Source: Pleurostoma richardsiae
Taxonomy: Eukaryota; Ascomycota; Sordariomycetes; Calosphaeriales; Pleurostomataceae
Assembly: GCA_030052745.1 (NCBI GenBank)
Contig: JANBVO010000017.1
Location: forward strand, 647,115 to 711,114
DNA length: 64,000 nt
Direction: 5' to 3'
Of the stretch, positions 10,007 to 18,834 are shown piece after piece. The notes beneath the pieces were generated by a model. That model did not search any database, was not told the origin of the DNA, and saw nothing but the letters and a program-made list of their open reading frames with translations. Numbering within the stretch: position 1 is the first letter of the stretch; each line of letters begins with the position of its first letter. A program made the translations under genes and the position numbers.

Positions 10007-11762
10007 CTATTCCTTGTAGTAGTCCTTTGTCCTCTCCTCTGCAGCTGACAAACATTCGGCATTCATAGAAGCATCGCGCGGTACCAGCTTGACCTTGAAA
10101 TCCCTTGGAATAGCCACCAACGCCGTTTTGAATTGATTGTACTCGACGTAATCCGTGTTAGGAGGCTCGCTTTCGCTGGCCACAATCTTGTAGGATGCCA
10201 AGATGCGGACCAAGGCCGCGTACAAAAGACGGGACGCGATATATTGGCCCGAGCAGGCACGAGCACCCGTCCCGAAACTCAGATGCGGAAGGCCAGTGGT
10301 CTCGGCTTCAACTGGGGGGTCAATACTCTTGAGCCATCTCTCCGGGTCGAACTTTCCGCCGTCCGCGCCGAAATGGTCAACGTCTGCAAGCAAGTTAGCC
10401 CCGTTCCTTCAGTTTGCTGGAAGCTGGCAAGGAGAGGCCTACCGTGGTTGCCGGCCTGTGCATTGATCAGGACCATGGTCTTGGCGGGAATAATAGCCCC
10501 GTTCCAGTTGACGTCCGTTACCGTCTTCCGCGGAAGACTCATCGCGCTCACCGTGTAATATCGTCCTGCCTCCTTGACAATGGCATTGACGTATGGAACC
10601 TTCTCCTCCACGTAGCTGCTGTTCCAGGCATCGCGGACATCCGGGTAGTATCTCTTGATATCCTCGTACGCGCGGTCTTGCCAAGCCTGCCCTTCCGGTG
10701 TCGATAGAGAACCAATGCAAGACGTCAACGTTCCGGGAATTGTCTCAAACCCACCGGAAACTAGAGACAGGCAGATCGAAGAGACCTCGACTCCGGTCAA
10801 CTTTGTCTCCTCGTCTTTCAGGATGGCGGCGGAGATGCACGGCTTATCTGTGCCTGCCTTGATCATCTCTCGGACCTTATCTAGGAGGTGATTGAGGTAC
10901 GCGTCTCGCCTGTCGCGCAGTTCCTTCGACCGCGCAGTCTTCTCATTATTAGGCACGTATCGCAGGATTGGCACGTAGTCCTGGTAGTTCTCGGAGGCGC
11001 TCCTCAATAACGAGATTGCAGAACCGACGTACAGGATCTCGCGCAGGAGGGTATCGTAGACCTCGTCCATGCGGATGCCGTAGCAGAGTGTCAGCGTCGT
11101 GTTCAGGGCATACCGCTGGATATAGGGCCGGACATTGAGCTCGATCTCTCCGTTCTTGCTGTCTTTGTGCAGGTCCCTCACGATGCAGTAGCTCTCTAGG
11201 TCGAACATGGGGTAGTAGTTCCTGAGCGCAGGCCGTCCCAGGGCAGTGCCCGCTGCCTTGCGCTTCTTCTTGCATGACTCATCCCACGGAGAGGAGCCGA
11301 TCGTGAAACCTTGGGTGCTGCTAATGACGCCATGGAAGGTGTACAGCTTCGGGCGGTCGATGAGTGCGTTCTGGTTCCCGAGCAGCATCTTCTTGCAGTC
11401 GTCGAATGAGTTGACCACCACGGCCCGGGTGTTCCCCAGGCGGATCTGAAACACAGATTGCTTATATTGGCGCCACCACTTTTCGCACACGGAGGCATGG
11501 TCGTCGCCAAGCTTAAGCAGGTGCCCGAAGACAGGAACCGCCCCTGGTATCTCAGGGATGCCTTTAATGTGCGGGATGTCCGTGGCGAACGCGACCTGGT
11601 ATTCGGATTAGTGCTGGTTCACGACGAGTCGATCAAGGTGCTCACATGGTAGATGAGGTAAGACACGGCGACAACTGCCACCGCTACTAGCACCGGAGTC
11701 AAAGGCTGCGCCGCCCTGGCACGCAGCAAGAGAGCATCTATGTCTATCTCGTGCTTCGACAT
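10007..11762 (-). CDS. Cytochrome P450, CYP504/PhacB-like (aryl-acetate hydroxylase family)
   Basis: Membrane-anchored haem monooxygenase of about 548 residues in three exons (11646-11762, 10443-11595, 10007-10383). Introns are 50 and 59 bp. The N-terminal anchor is PVLVAVAVVAVSYLIYH, followed by a Pro-rich hinge (IPEIPGAVPVFGHLL). Visible P450 hallmarks are an I-helix region LVSGGFETIPGT, the ExxR motif KEAGRYY and the haem loop FGTGARACSG with the Cys ligand. The stretches DDHASVCEKWW, FTIGSSPWDESCKKKRKAAG and GRPALRNYYPMFDLES recall the CYP504 family of phenylacetate 2-hydroxylase and 3-hydroxyphenylacetate 6-hydroxylase (PhacA/PhacB of Aspergillus). That assignment comes from memory of the family. 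The I-helix lacks the usual AGxxTT wording (GGFETI), as I recall for this family. A perfect TCGG-N5-CCGA site (138 bp upstream) and a one-mismatch copy (85 bp upstream) link it to the regulator at 3.2-5.5 kb. Confidence 0.9.
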
Positions 11763-12704
11763 CTTGAGCTGCCAGTATCGGGAGTTTGGACTCGATGAGT
11801 ACTCAGGTGAACGGAGTTCACGCAGCCTCCTTGATTTGTTTAAATGTCGGTGATGTCGACCTCAATCAAAACGGCAATGGCCCGATGTTCTGTCGCCTGT
11901 CGGAGCGTCCGACACCATACCCACCCACAGCTATCACAGATAGTGCTTTGGTAAACAACCGCATTACAAATCTTTTCCAATGGGATGATGCAACGTTTGG
12001 ACGCGAAGGCAGCAAATACGGTTCACGACTATTGTGTGCTCGTCTTTGTCTGGATCTGGCACAACTATATCAAATGATAACCTATACCCTTCCGTTAATT
12101 CGAACCACAGTCCGTGAAAGCCATCGTTCTTTACGCTTCTTTCAAAGCCAACAAACACCCGTGTCCGTTCTGCATGTAATTTCAGCTTGGAATCTAGACG
12201 TCCAAGTCCGCTCTTGGATCTCCTCTCCTGGTCCCTCAGCACTCCATTGGAAACTCGGATACCGGAAGCACGTGAATGACATCCAATAGCGTTCAAGACT
12301 TGACGCGGAGTATGGGAGGACTGTTTCGATACGATAGACTTGACCTGAGCCACCTCCGCCGTCTTCACCAAGACAAAGGTACTGCAATGTGAATTCTCCT
12401 CGGTTTTTGATATCTGACTAGTTGCTGCTGTTTCTGCGTCCTTGCCGATATTGACCGGCCTTGCTGGTGTTCTGCGACCTTGCCCATATTGACCGACTTG
12501 TCTACCCAATGAGCAAGTTGCGTCGGCCCGAATCGGCACACTTGGAGGCTTGCACTCTCGCAGAGCTAGATGTTACACGACCGTAAATAAATAAACACTT
12601 GTAGAAGAAGAGGTAGGCACTGTATCGCCAGCGAGAACTCATCTCACAACTCTGATGCACGTTACACAAACGCAAGAAACTACCCCATTGAATACTCGGT
12701 GACA
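11763..12704. promoter_or_regulatory. Divergent intergenic region between P450 and CadA-like gene
   Basis: About 940 bp between two divergently transcribed genes. The P450-proximal end carries the perfect palindrome at 11900-11912 and a one-mismatch copy (TCGGTGATGTCGA, 11847-11859). The CadA-like side has only a compressed TCGGCCCGA with 1-bp spacer near 12522. The 191-codon minus frame at 11964-12539 does not resemble a protein family and is not called. Confidence 0.5.
11900..11912. promoter_or_regulatory. TCGG-N5-CCGA palindrome, P450 promoter
   Basis: TCGGAGCGTCCGA, 138 bp upstream of the P450 ATG. It is identical to the SDR site including three extra 5' bases. It is also 793 bp upstream of the CadA-like gene on the other side. 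Confidence 0.65.
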
Positions 12705-14224
12705 ATGTCTCCTCTCACTAATACTCAAGTTACTGCCCCCGATGGGGCAACTGGCAAGCTCTGCACTTGGATTAGTAATTTGTCCGAAGATTCAGCGCCT
12801 CCTGAAATACTCGAAAGAGTGAAATACCTTATCCTGGACGGCATCGGCTGTGCCCTCGTGGGTGCCCATCTTCCTTGGTCCGAGAAGGCTGCCAAAGCTG
12901 TTCTCGATATGGAGTCTCTGGGCAACGCCACGGTGTTTGGCTGGCAGACGGTACGCTGACAATCCTGTTCACGATTCTTTGCAAGACAAGTCTTGCAGTT
13001 CTGACTCGTTAATAGAAAATAAGCCCGGTGTCAGCCGCTCTCATCAACAGCTCTTTCATTCAGGGGTTTGAGCTGGATGATTGGCATCTTGATTCTCCAT
13101 GGCATTCGAGCTCAATCTTGCTACCTGCCCTTCTCGCTGCCGCAGAATATCTCACCAGTCCGCTCGCCGGTTCCGGGGCGGCTCCTGTTCCTGGAAAGTC
13201 GTTTATCCTGGCATATCTCGTTGGTCTCGAGGTGGGACCGCGGGTTGGCAACGCCCTGCGCGGCCGCGACATGCTCACACGAGGCTGGCACTCCGGTGTT
13301 GTATTCGGAGGACCTGCGGCGGCGGCGGCGGTTTCCAAACTCATGTCTCTGTCCTCTGGCGCCACCGAAGACGCGGTCGGGATTGCATGCACGCAGGGCT
13401 GTGGTCTAATGTCTGCGCAGTTCGAGAGCGAGGTGAAGCGGATGCAGCACGGTTTCGCCGCCCGCAACGGCCTCTTCGCTGCTCTCTTGGCTCGTGCTGG
13501 ATACGTCGGCATCAAACAAGTGCTGGAACGCCCCTACGGCGGATATCTTTCCATGTTCAGCGCCGGCACCACAAAGACGCCTCCATATTTGATTGAGGAA
13601 GTCACTGCGGGTTTGGGGACCATATGGCAGGCCGATGGGGTTCGACCAAAGGCCTACGCAGCCATGGCTGGAACACACGGATCGGTCGACTGCATGCGAA
13701 TTCTGCAGGAACAGTATCCCAACCTCATGGAAAATCTAGACAGTATTCAAAGCATCAATCTGGAAATGACCGAACCTCAGTACCATCACGGAGGGTGGAA
13801 AGCACGGAGACCTCTGACCGCCACTGGTGCGCAGATGAGCTGTGCATTTGTCGCAGCGACACAACTCATCGACAGAAAGGTTACACCAGAAGAGTTCACG
13901 ACAGAAAAGCTCGATCGAGATGCCATCTGGAAACTGGTCAGTAAGATAACCTGCGTCCAGAATGACAGCATAGAGTGCCAAGCAGCCGCTGTCTTGTTCA
14001 CTGATGGCACGAGCTTGACGGTTAAGGTCGACAAGCCTAAAGGCTTCGACCCTGCATTAAGTAATGAAGAAATTGTCGAGAAGTGGAGGTTAGCAACAGA
14101 CGGAGTGATTGATGAAAATCGGCGTGATAAACTGGAGGAGCTTTGTCTTAACCTAGATACTATTGGGGATGTAACACAGTTGGCTAGACTCTTATCGGGC
14201 TCAACTATTAACCAAATCGAGTAG
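12705..14224 (+). CDS. cis-Aconitate-decarboxylase-like enzyme (MmgE/PrpD family)
   Basis: About 484 residues from two exons (12705-12950 and 13016-14224). The 65-bp intron has donor GTACGC and acceptor TAATAG and joins GWQT to KISPVSAAL. The whole length follows the MmgE/PrpD family and, within it, Aspergillus cis-aconitate decarboxylase (CadA, about 490 residues), which makes itaconate. Matching stretches are KYLILDGIGCALVGA, PWSEKA, ELDDWHLDSPWHSSS, IACTQGCGLMSAQ, MQHGFAARNG and VLERPYGGYLSMF. Positions corresponding to active-site His/Lys in CadA and mammalian IRG1 appear kept: His near 112 (SPWHS), His near 174 (RGWHSG), Lys near 223 (VKRMQHG) and Lys near 294 (RPKAYA). Whether it acts on cis-aconitate, a methylcitrate-like acid or another tricarboxylate is open. 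The mitochondrial tricarboxylate carrier and itaconate exporter that flank cadA in A. terreus are absent here. Confidence 0.88.
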
Positions 14225-15090
14225 ACATGTATTATAGTTACGTATCCTTATTGGTGCTTGTCTACACCGTGGAGCCCGCCTGTGCCTAGGACGCTGTTTT
14301 CAGGGATGTCAGTGCTGACCCTGCTGAGACTTTTCGAGGTTATTCATGGCAAGCTTAACGGGGAGCTAGCTGCAGACGTTGGGCTCGCCGCAACGCGCTT
14401 TCTGCTCTACAACTAGTTGTGAAAAGGAAGGTCAGGAGGAGAGAACAACAAATACTCTTGCCCCGCTCGCCTAGGCGCTCAACGGTCCGTGGCGGTCCGG
14501 ATGCAACATAGATAGCAGTAGCGACCCCGCTGAGATATATGTCGTCTCAGGCTCCGAAGATCGGCATGATCTTGCTGAAATAACAGGGCCGCAGCGTGTC
14601 AATGAGCGACTCCGTGGTCCGGCTATCATCGGACCTTCGAGAAGACTTGGGCAGACCGTCAAGGCTTATCAGGCTGGAAATAGACGCTGGCTCAGGGATT
14701 CCGGCTATCATTTCCAAACTGTTCTAGGGGCTCAGTGGAGTCCAGGGTCAGCGATGATTCCCCACGTGGTGGAAGCGACTATGAACCAGGGTTAGCCAAA
14801 TAGACTTCCGATTCCAATCAGCACCTCGGAATCTACTGCATCGGGGAACGCAGTGATACCACAGGGCGATCAACTGAACAATGATAAGGATCAGCCACCG
14901 GCGCAGGAAGGCGTCCTGCCTCTTTTGGCAACTCAAGATTGTCGATGTATCAAAGTCCGAATAGTAAACGGTGTAGATGAGGTTATAAGACTCCAGTCGA
15001 TGTTGGCATCTGGACGATCTCCATGGTTAACATACGTTCTACGGGCCCGCTTTGCACCATTTTCCATTATACTCCGCCTTCGTTGTCCTA
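14225..15090. other. Intergenic region before GH43 gene
   Basis: No clear gene. A short plus-strand frame ending near 14416 (MSVLTLLRLFEVIH onward) could be a gene remnant, but it is only about 35 codons and has no recognisable family. CGG/CCG-rich words occur near 14490-14650 without the N5 palindrome. Confidence 0.4.
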
Positions 15091-16632
15091 ATGCCAGTGT
15101 CGATGTCACTAAAGCACACTCTTGGCCTTCTCCTCGTGCAGGGGCTTGTGGCTGCCGCACAAAACCAATCAATTGTTTTCCGTTCGGACGGGAACCCAAT
15201 CCTCGCAGATGGATCGTACTATTCGGCAGATCCTGGGCCGATTGTCGTAAACAACACACTGTATATCGTTGCGGGCCACGATACTGCGGACCCCAATGAG
15301 AATGCGTTTGTCATAAACGACTGGGAGTTGTTTGTTGGAGAATCGCCCGATCCCGGCGGTTCAGAATGGACTCTATATCCTAACATCACTCGTCCGGAGG
15401 AGATGTTTTCATGGGCGGCCGTGGGAACCGCGTACGCCTCCCAGATTGTCGTTGGGCCGGATGGGAGGTTTTATCTTTATTCGCCGGTGACGCAGGCAAA
15501 CTCGTCGGACACTGACAAGTTCGCCATCGGGGTCGCGGTTTCTGACAGTATCCTTGGCCCTTACGAGGATGCCCATCCGGCTGGCCCCATCATCTCTCAG
15601 TCAGTTCCTTCTCCGGGTAACACTATCGAGAATATCGACCCCACGGTCCTGGTAGATGATGACGGAAGAGTTTACATTTATGAGGGCACATTTGGACAAC
15701 TTCGAGGCTACGAGCTGGCATCGGACATGGTGACCGTCGTCTCCGAAGCCACCGTCGTCACCAGTCTGACCGGTTACTTCGAGGCCCCTTGGCTCATGAA
15801 GCGTGGAACCACGTACTACATGTTGTATGCGGCCAACAACGCCGGCGTGGACTCGCCGTGCACTCCTACTTCGTACCACGCCTGCATCGCGTACGGGACA
15901 GCACCCTCGCCTCTGGGTCCGTGGACTTTTCAGGGGGTGATACTGGGCATTGTCTCATCGACCACCTCGCACTCCGGTGCCGTCGAGCTTGACGGCGTCT
16001 GGTATCTCGTCTACCACACCGCCGATGCGGTAGATGGCGGACACTTCCGCCGCAGTGTTGCCTTTGACGAAATGACCTGGGATGACAGCCAGTCGCCGCC
16101 GCGTATCAACAAAGTCGTGCAAACACACCGGCCCGAGCCAGCCGCTCCGCCAACCCGAAATGTGGCTCTTAAAGCATTAGCTGCTTCAGCAAATCCCACT
16201 CCTATCCAGTACTGGACTGTCTCTCTAAACGACGGCAAGATCCCTGTCAACCCGTTGCCTCCGGACTACTGGTGCTCATATGACAGCACCGCATCCCCCG
16301 AGTTTAACACACTCATCTTGACGTGGAACGACACTGTAATACTGAACGGTACACGGATGGTCTTCTTTGCTGACCAGCCCGCTGGTGCCAACATTGGTGT
16401 GGCACCCCCTGTTCAGTGGACAGTGGAATACCTGGGAAGTGACGGGACCTGGCGACCAGTAATTGCAACTGGAGAGTACCCGCTGGTTGTTACAGATGAT
16501 CCGGCCGAAGTCGGATTCTCTGAGTTTAGCACGCGATCAATCCGGGCTAATCTGACAGCGTCGGGAAGCGATGGCCAGTTTGCCGGAGTCGGCGTCAAGG
16601 AATGGGAAGCACTGGCGCCCACGCTGTCGTGA
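15091..16632 (+). CDS. Secreted glycoside hydrolase family 43 protein (arabinanase/xylosidase type)
   Basis: Intronless gene for about 513 residues. The N-terminus (MSLKHTLGLLLVQGLVAAAQ) is a signal peptide; the start could be the ATG at 15091 or the in-frame ATG at 15103. The five-bladed-propeller GH43 catalytic residues are visible: Asp near 47 in SADPGP (general base), Asp near 183 in NIDPTV (pKa modulator) and Glu near 231 in YFEAPW (general acid). Other blade landmarks are SHSGAVELDGVWYLVYH and HFRRSVAFDEMTWD. The C-terminal 150 residues form a beta-rich accessory region with several N-glycosylation sequons and no recognised CBM name. It should act outside the cell on arabinan, arabinoxylan or xylo-oligosaccharides. 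It follows the CadA-like gene in the same direction; the functional link is unclear. Confidence 0.9.
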   Translation: MPVSMSLKHTLGLLLVQGLVAAAQNQSIVFRSDGNPILADGSYYSADPGPIVVNNTLYIVAGHDTADPNENAFVINDWELFVGESPDPGGSEWTLYPNITRPEEMFSWAAVGTAYASQIVVGPDGRFYLYSPVTQANSSDTDKFAIGVAVSDSILGPYEDAHPAGPIISQSVPSPGNTIENIDPTVLVDDDGRVYIYEGTFGQLRGYELASDMVTVVSEATVVTSLTGYFEAPWLMKRGTTYYMLYAANNAGVDSPCTPTSYHACIAYGTAPSPLGPWTFQGVILGIVSSTTSHSGAVELDGVWYLVYHTADAVDGGHFRRSVAFDEMTWDDSQSPPRINKVVQTHRPEPAAPPTRNVALKALAASANPTPIQYWTVSLNDGKIPVNPLPPDYWCSYDSTASPEFNTLILTWNDTVILNGTRMVFFADQPAGANIGVAPPVQWTVEYLGSDGTWRPVIATGEYPLVVTDDPAEVGFSEFSTRSIRANLTASGSDGQFAGVGVKEWEALAPTLS

Positions 16633-17235
16633 CGAAGGGTTTCTGTTCCTGCTAGTCCCTAGACATCGGCGAGTCTCTAGAGTTGAAATACACACTTCCT
16701 GGCGACGTTCGAAGATAAAAGTAACGTCATAGACAGAAGTCGTGAACCTCCCATTGCATCTCGTGTGTTGATTTTTGCCCCTTGTTCCGCCCTTCACGAA
16801 CATCTGAGAGACGGGTAAAGCGGTGATAGAGATCTGCTGCTGTCTCCCATCGCGGCTTAATGCCTACGAATGTGCGTCAGCAGCCTTACTTGCTAAGCCG
16901 CGGCGCTTGAAGGTTATGCTTATCCGTTATATCTACGTGGCCCCCGCTGCGGGGAACTGTTGTCGCCTCGTTGTCCGAAGATGTCCGAGCCTGGCATCAA
17001 CTGTGACGAAGTATCAGAATGTGTTGTCACGCTATTTCGGCTCTCAAACCACGGAGATACGTAATGCTCACGTCAGCTCCGGACTGGTCAAGTCTTTCGC
17101 CTGTAGCCTCGCTATTTCGGCTTTCGGACCAAAGAGATGCAATCTTCATATTAGTACGGCATACAGGTACTATCAACTTTGGAATATCCTTTTCAAGTCG
17201 CTTTCCAAGTCGCTTTCCGAATCAGTTTACTATCA
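16633..17235. other. Intergenic region, amidohydrolase promoter
   Basis: No gene seen. Two copies of CGCTATTTCGGCT occur near 17030 and 17107, and a 12-bp tandem duplication (CAAGTCGCTTTC) lies just before the amidohydrolase start. None matches the TCGG-N5-CCGA site. Confidence 0.4.
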
Positions 17236-18834
17236 ATGGCTGCGCAATCGAACTACCGAACGCTCTTGCGGGGCGGGACGCTTCTTGTGCACGACGATGA
17301 GTCGCATGTCCAGCCAACGTGCGCCGATCTTCTCATCGTCGGAAACACTATAGCGAGGATCCAGAAAAACATATTACTAGAGGAGGAAGATGCTGCGAAG
17401 ACGACTATTATTGACTGCAGAGGGAAAATCATCTGCCCCGGATTCATCAGCACACACCACCATCTCTACCAAACTCCGATGAAGGGCCAACACGCCAATC
17501 ACACACTGTTGGAATACTTCCCGACCGGAAATTTTACCGCGTCGCTATATTCTCTCGCGGATGCCTTCTGGGGCGAGCTAGGCGGTGCCCTCGAGGCCAT
17601 TGACGCCGGAACCACAACTGTAGTAGATCACTCGAGCCTCAATCTCTCGCCGGAGTACCGTGAGCTCCTCCTGCGTTGCCTGCAACACTTTATGAACGAA
17701 ACCGCTAACTTTGGTGCAGCAAAGACTACTCTACGTGCTCTAGCATCGTCAGGTTTGAGGGCAATTTACGCATACTGTTCGCCACGTATTGTCCAATCCT
17801 GGTCTCCTCTTAAGTGGACTGACGACTACTCATCCGACTGGGTGCTTGATTCCTTCAACTCTCTCGCCAAGGACGAGCCAATCGCGTCTGGGCGAGTCCG
17901 TCTCGGATTCGCCGTGGACAATCTGTACCTGCCCGCCGAGGAGATCAGCGCACTATACGCACGAATCCGCTCTGCTGGCGCGAAGGTGATCACAAGCCAC
18001 GCAGTTGGCGGCCTGTCGTTCGGTAACCCGCCGTCAGCGGTGCAGATCTTGGCCCAGCACGGCCTGCTAGGACCCGACATCTTGCTCAGCCACGCAAATT
18101 TTCCAAAGGACGGGGATGCTGAGCTGCTGCGTACTGCCGGCGCCTGGGTGTCCAGCACTCCGAACACGGAGCTGCAGATGGGCATGCCGCCCGTAGCGCT
18201 GCAGGCGGGCTTTTCCAGCCAGGCAAGTCTGGGAGTCGACTGCCATTCTTGGGGATCGGGCTTCATTCCGGGGCAGATGAGACTCCTGCTGCAGTGGGCC
18301 AGGTGCCAGAGAGCAGAAGATTTGGCTGCAGCAGGGGAGTGGAGTCGCCACGTCGGGTTCGGCGTGGAAGAGGTGTTTAATCTGGGCACCGTCGGCGGTG
18401 CGAGGGCCGTAGGCATGAGTGACGAGATTGGCCGTATCCAGGAGGGGTTCAAGGCGGACTTGGTCGTGTTCGGGACCCAGAGTCCTGGGATGCTGGTGGC
18501 CGCCGTCGAGAGCCCTGTCGCCGCCGTGGTCCTACATTCGAACGAAAGGGACGTGGAGATGGTCATCGTGGATGGAGTAGTCAGGAAGCAGGAAGGGCAC
18601 TTGATAGACGTTGTAACTGCTCCGCCTGTCGGAGGAGGACCTACAGGACTGGGCGTGGAGGAGGGGGAGAGGATTACCTGGGATGATGTAGCGGGAGAGG
18701 TGCTGAGTAGCAGGGAGAGGTTGAAGCAAAAAATGCTGGGTATCGACTGGGATGCTGCTGAGGAAGTGACGCTGGACAGATTCCACTATAATAGGAAGTC
18801 GATGGTCGAGGCCGTGAATAGCGGCGATGCATAG
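17236..18834 (+). CDS. Metal-dependent amidohydrolase (cytosine/guanine deaminase - TRZ/ATZ type)
   Basis: Single-exon gene for about 532 residues with a TIM-barrel amidohydrolase layout. An N-terminal beta-sandwich strand (TLLRGGTLLVHDDE) leads to the metal motif FISTHHHLYQTPMKG, with HxH at His 74 and 76. Further expected ligands are seen in KVITSHAVGG, ILLSHANFP and the Asp of SLGVDCHSWGSG. The C-terminal sandwich motif (EIGRIQEGFKADLVVF) is the family signature. The overall order fits 8-oxoguanine deaminase, S-adenosylhomocysteine deaminase and atrazine-chlorohydrolase relatives, which hydrolytically deaminate or dehalogenate N-heterocycles. I chose ATG 17236 (MAAQSNYRTLL) because the in-frame extension to 17179 does not look coding. 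Substrate unknown. It ends the left gene-dense block. Confidence 0.88.
   Translation: MAAQSNYRTLLRGGTLLVHDDESHVQPTCADLLIVGNTIARIQKNILLEEEDAAKTTIIDCRGKIICPGFISTHHHLYQTPMKGQHANHTLLEYFPTGNFTASLYSLADAFWGELGGALEAIDAGTTTVVDHSSLNLSPEYRELLLRCLQHFMNETANFGAAKTTLRALASSGLRAIYAYCSPRIVQSWSPLKWTDDYSSDWVLDSFNSLAKDEPIASGRVRLGFAVDNLYLPAEEISALYARIRSAGAKVITSHAVGGLSFGNPPSAVQILAQHGLLGPDILLSHANFPKDGDAELLRTAGAWVSSTPNTELQMGMPPVALQAGFSSQASLGVDCHSWGSGFIPGQMRLLLQWARCQRAEDLAAAGEWSRHVGFGVEEVFNLGTVGGARAVGMSDEIGRIQEGFKADLVVFGTQSPGMLVAAVESPVAAVVLHSNERDVEMVIVDGVVRKQEGHLIDVVTAPPVGGGPTGLGVEEGERITWDDVAGEVLSSRERLKQKMLGIDWDAAEEVTLDRFHYNRKSMVEAVNSGDA

Noticed and set aside
11964-12539. 191-codon minus-strand frame in the P450/CadA-like intergenic region
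   Set aside because: No recognisable domain and no adjoining exons that splice well.
2122-17083. Shared 12-mer GTCAGCTCCGGA upstream of the O-methyltransferase (2122-2133) and the amidohydrolase (17072-17083)
   Set aside because: Over a hundred repeated 12-mer pairs are expected by chance in 64 kb, and it is neither palindromic nor found in other promoters here.
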